DNA of 64,000 bases from contig JAPJBO010000448.1 in the NCBI GenBank assembly GCA_030068145.1, forward strand, positions 62,001-126,000. The letters run 5' to 3'. Source of the DNA: Diplonema papillatum (taxonomy: Eukaryota > Euglenozoa > Diplonemea > Diplonemida > Diplonemidae). A program made the translations under genes and the position numbers. Below, piece by piece: positions 10,212 through 21,735 of the stretch. The notes below the pieces were generated by a model, which was not told where the DNA came from, ran no database searches, and saw nothing but the letters and a program-made list of their open reading frames with translations. Numbering within the stretch: position 1 is the first letter of the stretch; every line of letters starts with the position of its first letter.

Positions 10212-12001
10212 CGGTTTCGAAAACAGACGCGGAAGGAAAAAAAAAGAGGGTGGGGTGGAGCGGTTTGGGGAGGAGAAGAAGAAGAAGAAGGAGAAGAAGA
10301 AAGGGAGAAGGAGATGCCAAAAAGAAAAGAAGTCGAATGGAAAAAAAAAACAACAACCAGACTGTTTGTGTTGGCCGTGGACTCGCAAACCTGCATTCCA
10401 TCCCCCCCATCCATCCGCAGCGGTACGTACCGTATCTGACGCAGTGTTGGGCGGGCAACACTGTGTGACCTCAAAACGGGCCCCAGTCCTGCATGGATTA
10501 ACCGTCTTTTTTACGGAGGGTTGTTGTCTGGCGACGCTGACTTAAGGTGTCCGAGAGTGATCGCTTTTCACCAGATCCCGCAAACGGTGACGGTTCGTCC
10601 TGGCAGTTGGAAGTCGTCATCCGCCTGCGTGTAGATCACGTGCATGTACTCCTGCGGCTAGGTGCTGCTGCTCGCTGGGAAAGGCACGTGAAACTGGGTA
10701 TGTTACTGTTTCAGAAATAGAAGGAGCAAGAAGAGTTTTCCGGAGTTTTGCAGCGTGCGCGTGGCAGACGAAGTCGCTGGCGACGAGCGTCAACTGACCA
10801 ACGACGCACCTCGTTTCCAGCCCAAGCTCCAGAAGATGCGCCTTCCCAAACCTGAAATTGGTCTCTTTTGTGGTACGCTGAGTGATCTCTCTCTTGTTAC
10901 AGCAACATCCCGATGAAGAGATTACCTGCAAGGCACCATTACCACCGTCTCAATCAACTTCTGCGTTTCATTTTTCTTTTCTTTTGTGTTGCCGACAATC
11001 AACCGAAGTTGATGTGCATTTTTTGGTGTCTTTTCTGGGGGGAAAATGTTTCTTGGGTTTGAAGAGAGGGGGGGTGGTTCTGCTGCCGATCCTTTCTTTT
11101 TCTTTTTCGCGTCCACTGATTTCTTTTTCCACTGTCGTTGGTTTCAAGGGGCAGCGCGGCGGTCGTTCGGCAACATCACCGCACCGCCAAAGCAACGTGG
11201 TTTCTTGGCTTGTGATTGGGTTTGCGGGAAACTTGGAAACTCGCCCCCCGGTTTCGTTCATGCGAAGACCCCCTTCCCACGGGCGTTTTTCTGGCAGCTG
11301 GATCGCCCCATTCCAAGCCGGTCCACTCTCATTGTGTTGCTAAAACCCCAATGACCTGCTGTTTGGGCGCTACGCTGAAACATTCCCACGATGAATCGTA
11401 AGAACTGCATCGAATTGCCTTCACACCGAGGATCGGTGCTGAAGAGTGTCGTGTGTCGCGCAAGCTATGAACGCGGGGGGGGGGGTTCAATGGCAAGCCA
11501 AAAAACCGTGTTTTGCATTTTTTTGAGCTCTGGTGGCAAAGTCGGTTGACTGCATGAGGTACCACCCCCATACCGGCGCCTTCACACCAAGAAAATACCG
11601 AAAACTGCATCAAATAGCCACCTCTTTTTTAGGGTTTTGAAAGTGTGGACAAAGTGTGGACACTTTGCACAATTCTCTTCTTTCAGCCGCCGGCGACAAT
11701 AAAGTGCGACTCCGAGCTGAGTTTCAGCCAAGCATACCATCTTGCGGGTCATGTTGCCACTAAAAGATGTATCCGGGTGCATTTTGGACTCCAGAAGCGT
11801 TCAGAGGCTGTGCAGCCTCACGTAAAAAAAGGTAGGACCAGCCGGAATGCTGCAACTTTTGTGAGAAACCCAGCTCACATGACCGCAGAGAGCTCTTGAA
11901 CTGACGCAAACTGTGCAGACCTCGGCCTGTGACCGTACCATAGTGTCAACAGCAGGGTCAGTCGGTCAACAACAGGGCATTTTTTGACCACTAAACCTCA
12001 T

Positions 12002-12080
12002 GGATTGATGTGTACACGGTGTGTACACGGTCTGTACACGGTCTGTACACGGTCTGTACACGGTCGTGTACACGGTACGC
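12002..12080 (+). repeat. Minisatellite, unit TCTGTACACGG
   Basis: Six to seven tandem copies of an 11-12 bp unit (TCTGTACACGG, with GTGTACACGG variants) occur. The unit contains the palindrome GTGTACAC/TGTACA. Confidence 0.8.
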
Positions 12081-12239
12081 AACTTCGTTTTTTCCAGACT
12101 TTCGGGGAGGTTAAGAAGGAAATACGACCTCGGGGGAGCGCCCAAACACCCCCCTGTGTCATCTTGCCGGACGAGCCGTAGCGGAGTGAACTTAAAACGT
12201 GAACAAAAAGCTGAAAGCGACCCCCTGACGAGCGAAACG

Positions 12240-13400
12240 CGACTCAATGTTGCCGACGAGACAGTCGGACCGCGAACGAGCTGAAATTCTGAGCAGACTG
12301 GGATTGGTGGACTCTGCGGGCCTGCTCGGAAGGTTGGAAGCCCAGGCAGACTCGTTTGTACGGCTCCTTGGCCACATTTTATGGTTCCGACAGTCAGAGC
12401 ACCGCCTTACAGGATACTGTGCGCAGGCGAAACAGAGAGGCAAACAGCGTGAGGAGAACTCGAGGAGTTTCGAACGCCGAGAAGCGTTTAGTCGGGTCGA
12501 GAATGGTCTCAACTGTAGAACTGCTGGCAGTGACGTTCAGAGGTGCCGGCCTGGGAGCAGACGGCGGAGAAAGTGGGTTTGTTTGACTTTAAGCTGCTTT
12601 CAGACATCGACTGTGAGCCTGCTCTCTCGTCTGCGGTTGAGAAATCAGTTAGCACCGTCATGACGTGCGGTGCATGTAGTTTCAACATGCAGGCCCATGG
12701 AACCCGCACCTGTTTGGCCCAAATGCTCCAAATAGCCGCCTTCTGCCCGCAACACCCTTCATCCTCGTCGTCTCTCTCTCGCTCTTCATTGCATACGGAA
12801 TGCAGCAATTAAGAACTTTGGAAGCTCGGTCAGCTGCTTGGAAAGATACTTCAGAATACCAATGAATCCGGGCTAGCAAGCCCCAAAGGCAACTTGAGCT
12901 ACCAATGACTGCCGCTTGAGGTGTTTTGGCAACTTGGCAACGCTGGAAACAGGCTCGAACCGACGTTCCATCTTCAAAAGTTGACCTCCACAGCAAAACC
13001 TGGGTTCGCCGTCGAACAGTGCCGCAACTGGGATGTGAGCTCGAAGTCGAAAACACGAGTTTTACGAAGGCAAGACAGGAGATGAAGTGGGAATCACGTA
13101 AGTCAATTCTCAGATGGGTCCACAAATATGGATTTTGCAGGAGGTGTGCGTCAGTTCTGCCGCAAACGACCGCTGAAGAGTCGAAGGAACGTTTTGGTGA
13201 TTTATTTGGGGCTGCGGGAAACACGCCAAAACGGCCTGAAATCCATGTTTACGCATTTGCTGAGGGGGAATACTGCACACCCCCCGGTGTTTGATACCCC
13301 CCAGCATATTTCCAGCACCGTTCCGGGCCTCGAAGGGCGCTGTTTTGGCCTTTTCTTGCCTCCCGTATGAAAACCACGTTTTTTCGTTTGGCCATTGGAC
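12240..13400. other. Open frames of uncertain status, no gene called
   Basis: Overlapping open frames on both strands (for example plus 12247-12663 and minus 12682-13224) are longer than expected by chance for single frames. None has a family motif, and no set of splice sites makes a coherent model. A plus frame at 12926-13294 has charged, protein-like composition but also no recognisable domain. I leave this stretch without a gene. Confidence 0.4.
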
Positions 13401-13404
13401 CCCC

Positions 13405-14168
13405 TAGGGCTGGGCTGGCTGCATACGTGCATACGTATGCGTATGCGTATGCGTATGCAGATTTGAAAATATGCATACGCATACAGCTGCATACGTATGC
13501 ACAGGTGGGGCTGTGTGAGGCCAGCCCGGCCTTCTGGCTGCTGCGTGACGGGCCTATGAGTGAAGACGGTGGAGTCCAGAGCCCCAGAAACTGGAGTTAA
13601 GCTGGAGTTGAAAAAGCGGGTGTCACACGCTTTTTAGGTGTGACTCGCGCCCTCTTTGACTGCAGTTTCTGAGACTGGACCTCACCGTGTAACAATGCAA
13701 TGTACTGGTAAGTAGAAAGCAGGTCGATGAGGATGCGTGCCACGGTCAATGTCTGCCTCGCTTTTTCCCCGACGACGTCGAACGCCAGCTCGAAGCACTG
13801 AACGAGCATGCTTCATGACGCACGACAGCCTACAACAGGCTGGCGCTTGCTCAGCAGATCCTGAGACAACCAGCTTCGGTTGCCTCATCGGAGCGCGGCT
13901 CGTCGGCTTACGGGAGTGAACACACTGCCCGTGTACCCCGGGTTGCGGCGGACATAGGTTCCGTCGACTCTCACGAAACTTTGCTTTTAAGTATCCTTTT
14001 CGACTCCCCCTTCGTCCTGGACGAAGGAGGTGCATTGCCAGAGAAGTCACAGCCACATGCATAGCCGTATGCATACGTATGCATAGCCGTATGCAGCGCC
14101 GTATGCGTATGCGTATGCAGGTTTGGGCGCATACGCGTATGCAGCCGTATGCAGCCACCATAGCCCTA
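13405..14168. mobile_element. Candidate DNA transposon with GCATACG subterminal arrays (764 bp)
   Basis: The left end TAGGGCTGGGCTGGCTGCAT and the right end, read on the opposite strand, TAGGGCTATGGTGGCTGCAT are terminal inverted repeats. They are followed on both sides by arrays of the palindromic word GCATACGTATGC (13427-13502 and 14056-14157). TAGGGCTGGGC-type ends are common in the hAT superfamily. No target duplication is visible and no transposase frame is recognised, so it would be non-autonomous. A CACGGTG-family MITE (13565-13689) lies inside it. Confidence 0.55.
13565..13689. mobile_element. MITE family CACGGTG, copy 3 (nested)
   Basis: The ends ACGGTGGAGTCCAGAGCC and, on the opposite strand, CACGGTGAGGTCCAGTCTCA match the family. 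The interior has an AGCGGGTGTCACACGCTTTTT hairpin-like block. It sits within the 13405-14168 element. Confidence 0.6.
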
Positions 14169-14754
14169 GGGGGGGGAAAATGTTTCTTGGGTTTGAAGAG
14201 CGCGAGGTGCTTGCACCACTGAGGCCAGGTTCTTTAACCGGGGGGGGGGGGTAGGTAAAGCATCAAGGCGTGGCGCACCTTGGGGCTTGGCGCTCGCGCT
14301 GGACACGAGCTCGTCGAGACGGTCAGCCAAAGGGAAGAATGGACGGGGTTGTAGCACTGTTGTTGCTGCCTTCGACTGAAGCTTTGCAGCTGTGGTTGAC
14401 CGTCACGTTCCTGGACCCGAAGCGGCCTTTTGTGTTTCCGACGATCCCGTGGGGGCGTACAGACAGGGCTTTTTTTCTTTTTCTTCTTTCTTCTTCTCTC
14501 GTTTGCCCCGCCGCGGTGCGCGCCTCCTTCGCCTTCTCAGGGTTTGCTCTCATCCGCAGACCAGTCCGGCTCCGGGAGGTAGGGGGCCGCGGAGGGGAGT
14601 TTTTCGGGGGGGGTTGTGCTTGGAATGGGTATGTGCTCGACACCGGACTGGACCCGTCTGCGCCGTGTTTCGGTCCTTTAAGCCACGGACACATAAGGCG
14701 GACCATCATCAGCGCGGAACCTGAGTTCTGCAGACAGCGGTGTTGAGTCTGGTT

Positions 14755-15025
14755 TGTCAGGCGGCTGTTCGTAGCTCGTCACAGCCAGGACCACCCGTGC
14801 TACTAGAGCACAGGCGAATCTGTCACGGGGAGAAGGCCCCTACAACCGTGTCTGAGCAATCAGTTAAAAACTCAGGGCACTCGCCCTGATTGTGACTGCG
14901 ACTCGCTAGGCAGCACTGACTTGTCTTCTTTTTACGGTGGCAATCTGCGAAGTAAACTCCGCAGAGCACAGTGGACATGGGGTTGCCGTGTGCAGCACCA
15001 ATGGTTGAAGTACCAAAAGGAAAAA
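14755..15025 (+). repeat. Interspersed repeat family R3, copy 2
   Basis: This is almost the same sequence as 7518-7785, including the uninterrupted word ACAACCGTGTCTGAGC at about 14842-14857, which serves as an empty site for the MITE at 24195-24362. It ends where a G-rich run and the truncated end of the SSU rRNA copy begin. Confidence 0.75.
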
Positions 15026-15059
15026 GGGGGAGTTTTTCGGGGGGGGGTGGGGAATAATT

Positions 15060-15913
15060 CGTTTGCTCCGGGAGAGAACCGCAGCCGAGCGAAGCCGAAA
15101 ATACGGGACTCTCACCATACCGTGGATATGCCATTCCAGGAGACTTTGCCCAGTTGTGTCCCCAAGCAGCTTGCGCCACATTCCGGATATCCGTGGAGCA
15201 CCATGACTTTGAAATCGTCAGTCGCTCTCATTCAAGATCCATTGACCAAATCAAGCAGCTCTGCCCCGAATCCTCACCGTCCCACCGGTCCAATCGGATT
15301 CCAATACGGACCCGGTTTTTGAGACACGGGATAGGGAGGAGGCTGCGGGACGATGGTGAATCCGCTGTGTGTTCGGCTCCTGCATTCCCCTTAAACTGGG
15401 GGGCTCCTTGGTGTTCGGCGGTGATTCAACCAGGGGGAACTGTACGTTGCCGTCCGATATAGATGCCACCCAGACTCAGTAGAGGCGTGATGGTGGTACC
15501 TTGAAAACAAGGAGTAGACCGAGGATTCAGGCTTTGCCCCGAAGGCATGTCGGTCCACGAGGACTTGTCTTCAGGTGCCTTCAACGAATAGTCGATACCG
15601 GCCCATCCCTATTCCTTGGGCTGCGATGCCCCTTCGACTTTTCCACTGGGAACCCGCAGCGCATCTGGGTTTGACAGGGCGAACCGACGCCTCTCGTGCT
15701 CTTGTCGAGCGCTAGTGGCCAGCCTTCTGCAATGCGTGGAGGCAGCCGCTGGGTGGTATTGATGACGGGCTTCACCGAACACTCGGTTTTTGTTGCGTTA
15801 GTGGGCCACCGACTCAATGAGCCGTCTGCAGACCGCTGTGAATTCATTTACTTTGAGACTTGCATGGCTTAATCCTTGAAGCAAGCAAATGATTACAGCA
15901 GGATCAACCAGGT
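15060..15913 (-). rRNA. Small-subunit rRNA, 5' part, truncated copy
   Basis: Read on the minus strand from 15913, the sequence opens ACCTGGTTGATCCTGCTGTA, then ATTAAGCCATGCAAGTCT and GACGGCTCATTGAGTCGGTG. These are the universally conserved 5' helices of eukaryotic SSU rRNA (CCTGGTTGATCCTGCCAGTA, ATTAAGCCATGCATGTCT, GnnnGGCTCATTnnATCnGTnnnC). The first 115 bases are certain. Beyond that the sequence is very divergent. Words resembling the ATCAAGAACGAAAG helix (about 15250-15203) and the GCGGCTTAATTTGACTCAACACGG region (about 15170-15125) can be placed in order, but with gaps. The copy stops at about 15060 against a G/C-run and repeat R3. It is therefore a truncated gene or pseudogene, not a complete rDNA unit; no 5.8S or LSU follows. 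Confidence 0.72.
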
Positions 15914-17264
15914 TTCTTGTCACTCCAACCAGACTGGACCGAGGAAAATCTGACGAATCAGAGATTCCCCGATACCAGAGGTTGTATCGTGTCAAGCCTA
16001 GATTGATGCGTTGATCATTCCATTCATTCTCCAGCTTCCAAAGCCGACGAGTACCACACTGCGTGCTGCACCTATTCGGCCGACCTGGAGCACCAGGGGT
16101 CGCAACCTCGCTCGGTTTCGTGCTATGCTTTCGAAAAAGAAGGGGAAGTGGGTGGGCGGTTCTCAATTGTTTGCGAGCTGGTTCACGAGGGAAAGCCTTC
16201 GCGGCTGCGTCATGTGCGAGGCGTCGATACCCTGCTGGTGCGCTTCTTCCCTTATCCGCTGCTCAGTTCGGGCCCACCTGTTTTTTTTTTTAGAGTTGAA
16301 GTTCGCTTGAGATTCCGGATTTTGGGGTCTCCGGGTGACCGTTGTTGAATGGGTTCTCTTAGGGCAAGTAGGAGCTATGTGTGTGGGTGCGAGTTGTTTC
16401 CTTCGTGTACACTTTCGTTATGAGTAGTGGCTAGCCACGTCCGGGACTGCTTTTTAGTTGTTTTCAGCGTGAGAGTTTCGGCTGAGGATCCGGGGGGCTT
16501 AAAGTCTCTGGGTGGCCATCGTCGAATGGGTTCCTGAATGGGATCATACGAGTACGTCTCAAAAATGCCTTAGAAATCGTGTCCTTTTCAATTTGCGACA
16601 AAGGCGTTGCCACGCGGTGTCCCTGACCCGTACCGTTCCTATACGAAAAAGGGTTGGCCACCTAGATGACTCCCGCGAGGCTTCTATGTCTCCCAAAATT
16701 CGATTTTATGGGGTTTTGTGTCCCCCAAGCAGGAATTGCAGCACGTCGGAGACCACGTTGCGGGAACCGTGGGTGGGGCTGCGTGGTTATGTGTGTTGCG
16801 TCGAGGCTCTGAGATTCTCCTGGAGAAAACACAGTCACAGGACACTGTTCCTCTTGCGTGCTCACTCTTGATCCCAAGCGAGTTTGCTGCGTGCTTCCCT
16901 GTGCAACTCACTGCTCGGTGTGAGATGATTTGCATGCACTTTGGCATGAATTTGAAGGATGTTCAAGAACGACATTACAACTAGTTCACGTATGACGACA
17001 CCTCCCAAGTGAGCTGTTGCACGTTCCCTGTGTGCAGCACACACAGGACTACCACTACTTCTCGCTCGCCCTGTCATACATGCAACTCAAGAACGATACT
17101 AACTCCTGCAACCCCTGCAGCAGCGAGCCGACGACGCCTACCCCATGATTACCCTTCAGGCACGCTCGTCCAGGACGGACGCCACTACTACTTCTCCGGT
17201 ATGCGTTTCCCCTCGTAAAAGCGCGTGTGCGCGGGGTTTCGGGGGCGAATGCAAGCAAGCATAC

Positions 17265-17451
17265 TCCAGCAGCTTGGGAATCTTGTCGCCGCCTTCCGGG
17301 TGCGAGCCGAGGAGAAACACGAGCATGTCCTCGATGAGCTCCGGGAGCCCCTTCTCGCTCATGTAAGCTTCGTTGTCTCTCACGACTTTCTCGATGGCAG
17401 AAGCGACGACTGAAGCCGTCTGCTGGTGCTCCGAAGGCGCCGCCGTCGCCT
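17265..17451 (-). CDS. RIIa/DPY-30-like dimerisation-domain exon
   Basis: The minus-strand exon lies between a TCGGCAG acceptor and a CTGGA|GTATGC donor. The translation includes ASAIEKVVRDNEAYMSEKGL, then PELIEDMLVFLLGSHPEG and IPKLLEY. This matches the short helix-turn-helix dimerisation fold of PKA RII-alpha and DPY-30-type domains (Y..+.gIpeL.e.Ll..Ll..+P.dP..fL...L). Proteins with such domains are common in axonemes and in adenylate kinases of flagella. The exon enters in phase 0 and leaves in phase 2. Neither the first nor the last exon was identified. Codon use is GC-rich, like the other genes here and unlike the surrounding repeats. Confidence 0.5.
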
Positions 17452-18731
17452 GCCGAGTTGTGTACTGATGTAAACCACCAAACTACGGACGAAAAACGCT
17501 TGTACTGCGTCGTTTAACGCAAGATGCGTGTAGCTGAGCATGCAAAAGGTTATAATGTAATCAAGGTGGTCGTCGTGCGGCCCAGATCATTTCGTCTGGA
17601 CGGACGGTGGCGAGAAACCCGGAACACACAGTCAAAAAATAGTATGGCGCTTTCTTTTGTTTGTCGGAACTAGCCTGCTTCGGTCAGTTTCACGTAGTAC
17701 GCTACCAACAATTCATTGTCAACACAAAAAACACTGGGGTTCATGCTTTTTCCCTGCAGCAACTGCAAAACGCAAGCTTGGGCACTGCCAGAGCCCCGCC
17801 AAAGCTTGAGACTAGATCGAAAAGAACCTGCGGCGGTGGTCGTTGGGGTGGACAAGCACCAGGCGATTCGATACAGCTCCAAGGGATAGAGATGGACCTG
17901 CCACCCGCCATTGCTGACGAACGGACCTACTACGATATGTAGGCGCTGAGGGCGACAAAGGGAACTTTATGCGCCTACCTGGTCCATGGCCGACTCCGGA
18001 AGCATGCGGCGGTGTGCTTTCTTGCCCATCGGTGACGCTTCGAAGGCTGCGTCTTCTGCGACTCCGTCTGTGTGTGTATGTGTGTGATCTCAGCAATGGG
18101 TAACCCCTGAGCGGAGTCTAGCCAGTGTGTATGTGTGTGTGTCAGATCTCAGTTGTGGGAAATCCCTGCGCAGTATACAGCCCAAGCCGACGAGTCCAAG
18201 TCGCAGCGACGGCCCCAAACCCATTCGTTAAACCACATGAGGAGGGGGCGGACATCCACCCGGAACAGCACTATGAGCCCACGAGGCAGAGCATGGCGGA
18301 GAGGAGAGCCAGCGGCCGGCGGTCGCAGCCGGCAAGGCCCCCAGGAAATCGAACTCTGAGGTGCGCGAAACACGATGCACCCCGCTGCGCATCGTGTAAG
18401 AGAAAACGGCTGCTCCCGGAAAGATGCTGTGACCGGCAACATGTAATCCATGAGGCAAAAGGCCCATCACGAGCGGGCGGCAGGAGCCTCGGCAGTAACC
18501 TAGAAAGGGCGGAAAAAACGGTTTGCCACACAGACTCGGTTCGGGGGGTCGAGCTTAGCCCCACGTTACGCCCTGCATTTCCCCCCACCCAACGCTGTGG
18601 CGCCGGTGACGTCGCGACCTGCCCGCAGTGCCATTTAACGCCACTTAGCCTCGTCATTGCGTTCGTCAGCGCCCGTAGGGATCGCCCTTTCGCCAGGGCA
18701 CTTCCTTACTGTTCATATTGACTATGTACAG

Positions 18732-18777
<46 letters not shown>

Positions 18778-18885
18778 TTCAATGACGGGTAACACTGCCG
18801 GAGTGTGAGTGTGATCGCCCTCGCAGACAGCTGACTCTCGCAAAACACTACCAATTATAGCGGCCTTCCGAGTGAACCGGCGTTG
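17452..18885. other. Gene-free stretch with a GT microsatellite
   Basis: The upstream exons of the RIIa-like gene may lie here but were not recognised. A long plus frame (18125-18721) covers much of it, but it has no motif and starts in a TG-rich stretch. A (GT)n tract of about 20 units lies at 18733-18773. Confidence 0.45.
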
Positions 18886-19194
18886 CTAATACCCAGACAT
18901 TGATTCGCTGTAACTCCTGTTTGGGTACTGGCTATCCTGAGGGAAGCTTTCGAGTGAACCGGCGTTGCTATTAGGAACACCAGAGCTGTTTTCGCATCGC
19001 ATACCGTGGCATCCATCGTTCAGCGTGTCCAGCTTCATTGCTTTCTTGGACTTTGATGACGGAGAAGCAGGCGGGGAAAGTTCGAGGAAATCGAGGCCGT
19101 CTGCGTCCTCGGTCGTCACCAGCAGGCCGCTCTGTTTGTGTCGAGTGTTTTGATGCTTCAAACTAAGGCGTGGCTTGCTCTTCCGAGTTGAGTC
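18886..19194 (-). CDS. Pseudokinase gene, probable exon 2 (C-terminal tail)
   Basis: This is a serine/lysine-rich tail (DSTRKSKPRLSLKHQNTRHK, then ELSPPASPSSKSKKAMKLDT) after an acceptor CCGTGCAGAAAG. Two acceptors three to four bases apart are possible. Only the second (AAAG|GAC) continues exon 1 in frame. SPP and SPSSK sites look like phosphorylation targets. The open frame stops at 18886. A 20-bp word CGAGTGAACCGGCGTTGCTA occurs at both 18871 and 18951, so the 3' end may be disturbed by a small repeat and the true end could be earlier. Confidence 0.4.
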   Translation of the reverse strand, partial: DSTRKSKPRLSLKHQNTRHKQSGLLVTTEDADGLDFLELSPPASPSSKSKKAMKLDTLNDGCHGMRCENSSGVPNSNAGSLESFPQDSQYPNRSYSESMSGY

Positions 19195-19603
19195 CTTTCT
19201 GCACGGGGTCTTCCGACGGCAACGGAAGACCCCTTCCCGCAACCCCTGTTGTTTCGTTGAGAACGCGAGCTTCTCTTTCCCTCTCCATCATTTTGAGTTG
19301 GGCGCGGGCACAACATGCAAGGAGGCCTGGAAGAAATCAGGAGCCGCGGGTAGCACCCGAGAGCGCCACTCACAGCACCTTCAATCTGAGCCCAGACCTG
19401 ACCCGCACTGACAATCCCGCATGTGTCCTCAGAGCCAATCCTTTTCCCGGAGTTACGGATCCAGTTTGCCGACTTCCCTTACCAACATTGTTCTGCCGGC
19501 CAGAGGCTTTCAGCCTAGGAGACCTATTGCGGTTAACGGTACGGCCCGATGCAAGAGAATGAGACCTCCCCTGTTTTTTCCGTGCACATAGAAGGAAGCA
19601 CAC

Positions 19604-20773
19604 CTTGTTGGGTTTGACAACAAGCTCGCCTGCTTCGCATTCACCGGGCGGCATCAGCGGCATGAAGTTGAGAGGACCCCGTTTTGGCAAGGGGCTGAAG
19701 CTATCGTCGATGAGCGACTCGGGAGAGGACATGCCGGCGTCTTCGTTGTCTCCGCTGGTGTTGGTGTCCAGAGTCAGGCCTCCGCCGCCCAACCTGTTGG
19801 AGGGGATGAGGGGTGCTATGTCACGGTTGAAGCCGACGCCGCTCGCACGCGTCTGCGACCGCCTCAGCATCTGCGCGTCGACAACCGCCGCAACGTCGCC
19901 CGTCGAGCTGTGCTTCCTCTCGGCACTCACCCAAGGGCACATTCTGATGTCGTCGATCCCGTACCGACCCTGATCGTCCACCCGCTTCCAGTCCTTGTGC
20001 ATGCCCATCTGCACGACCTCCTTCGCGGGCTCAATGACCGCCGGGTCCGTCGCAGCCTCCGCTCCATCCGATGGAGGCAGCTTACCAGTCAGCATAAAGT
20101 ATAAGACGGCCGCGCACGAAAACGCGTCCGCTTTCTTGCCGTGGTATTTCTCGCTGCCCCGGACTTCGGGTGCCACGAAAGCCATTTGGCTTGCGTCTTC
20201 GATCGCCGGGCGGGAGTCGAGCAGGTCCTTGCTGCTCTGCAAGCACGCGTCGGAAAATTCGCCGAGTTTCACGTTGGCGGTCTCGTTCTCTTCGTCCAAC
20301 AGGACGGTCCAAGGGTTGATGTTACGGTGGGCGAGTCCTTTACCGTGCATGTAAGAGACAGCGGATAGCAGTTGGTTGAACAGCCGGCAAGCAACCAGCG
20401 GGGACAGCTTGCCTCCGTTCTTCTTGACGAGCTTCGCCAGGTTCGAGGTACATCGCTCGGTGACGATGTACGTGTGGCCGTCTGATGCAAATACTTGGAA
20501 AAGCTTCATCACGTTTCTGTGGTCCAGGAGCTTCAAGACGCCGAGTTCTAGGTTCAAAGAGTCTTCAATCTCCTTCGCGTTGGGCTGCGAGGCGAGTTCA
20601 CTCCGGATGATGACCCACACGTTCATTTCGTTTTCGTCGCGGTCGGAGGCGCTCTTCACCTTGATGCAGCCGTACTTCTCTTCGAGCGTGTCTCCCAGGG
20701 TGAACACCAGCTCGTGCGTCCTCCGCGCCCCCGGCAGCGCGACATTGAACGTGATCACATTCGACTCCGACAT
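19604..20773 (-). CDS. AMPK/SNF1-like pseudokinase, exon 1
   Basis: Exon 1 encodes 390 residues from ATG at 20773 (one base after a TTTCGCAG acceptor-like site) to an AAG|GTGTGC donor. A protein-kinase fold is clear. There is a glycine-loop region at residues 25-40 (FTLGDTLEEKYG, glycines mostly lost). The strand VWVIIRSE at 52-59 has Arg57 in place of the VAIK lysine. LELGVLKLLDHRNVMKLFQV at 75-94 fits helix C and the following strands. The catalytic loop is HRNINPWTVLLD at 149-160, so HRD is HRN and the following Lys is Asn. VKLGEFS at 168-174 replaces DFG by EFS. FVAPEV at 199-204 retains APE. With the ATP-binding Lys, catalytic Asp and metal-binding Asp all substituted, it should be inactive as a phosphotransferase and act as a scaffold or allosteric partner. 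Closest overall pattern: the SNF1/AMPK/CaMK group. Confidence 0.75.
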
Positions 20774-20909
20774 CCTGCGAAACCGCAACTCTCCCCCCCC
20801 CCAACGCTCCCCTCCCCGCCCACCTGCACCCCTTCTCCGGACACCCCCAGGCGCTACCCGCGCGCGTCTTTCTTCCTGCTTTCTTCGCAAGCCCCGCTTT
20901 TCGCCTGGA

Positions 20910-21735
20910 TTGCCTGCCTCCGGTTACCCGCCCACCCCGGAAGGCGAAGAGGTGTTCTTCTTTTGTTTCTTTCGGGGTTTTTGTTGTTTTTTATGATCGT
21001 GTTCTGCGCCGCTTTGCTCTGTTTCTTTGGCGTGGTCTGGAAGGTTTTGCTGGATGCAGACAAGACGTACGGTGGAGGAGGGTGCATTTGAGCCGGTCCA
21101 CCTGCTGATAGACCGCTGACTGAACCTGAGAGTTTGGGTGTGAATGCAAAAAGAATCTGTGGCAATAAAGTGTATCGCCGGCATCGCTATTATCTCTTCG
21201 CACGTGATGGATCATGCTTTCGCCTCTTCCGCTCGTCTTGATCGTCGCGTTCAGGCGCGCGTTTGGTGCTTCGCTTCTCCTTCGACGTTCATTGGTTGCG
21301 CGTCGATAGTCGCTTCCTCACGGCGCTTGGGTGATGGCCGTGTTGTCTTCTGTGGAGCTGCCGAGGTTGATCGTTCCTCCTGCTTTTTTCGCAATCCCCG
21401 CTTTTGGTTACCCGCCCACCCCGGAAGGCGAAGAGGAGTTCTTCTTTTGTTTCTTTCGGGGTTTTGTTGTTTTTTATGATCGTGTTCTGCGCCGCTTTGC
21501 TCTGTTGCTTTGGCGTGGTCTGTGGAAGGTTTTTGCTTCGGGGCGTTTGATGTTCGTTTCGCTGCGATAAGCACGCTTTCGCCTCTTCCGCTCGTCTTGA
21601 TCGTCGCGTGCAGGCTCCTTCGACTGCTCGCCCAGGCTCATTGGTTGCGCGTCGATAGTTGCTTCCTTACGGCGCTTAGGGGATGGCCGTGTTGTTTTCT
21701 GTGGTGCTGCCAAGGTTGATCTGGTAGACTATGAT
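20910..21735. repeat. Two-copy duplication upstream of the pseudokinase
   Basis: A block of about 130 bp (GGTTACCCGCCCACCCCGGA to GGCGTGGTCTG) occurs at about 20923-21042 and 21407-21527. A second block (GCCTCTTCCGCTCGTCTTGA to GCCGAGGTTGAT) occurs at about 21222-21370 and 21581-21721. The blocks alternate, so the segment was duplicated once and then diverged. It lies immediately upstream of the pseudokinase start. A short related word (CATCGCCGnCGTCGCGG) is found again on the minus strand at about 38245-38280. Confidence 0.7.

Noticed and set aside
18125..18721. 198-codon plus-strand gene
   Set aside because: It begins in a TG-rich tract, has no domain and is on the strand opposite to all convincing genes.
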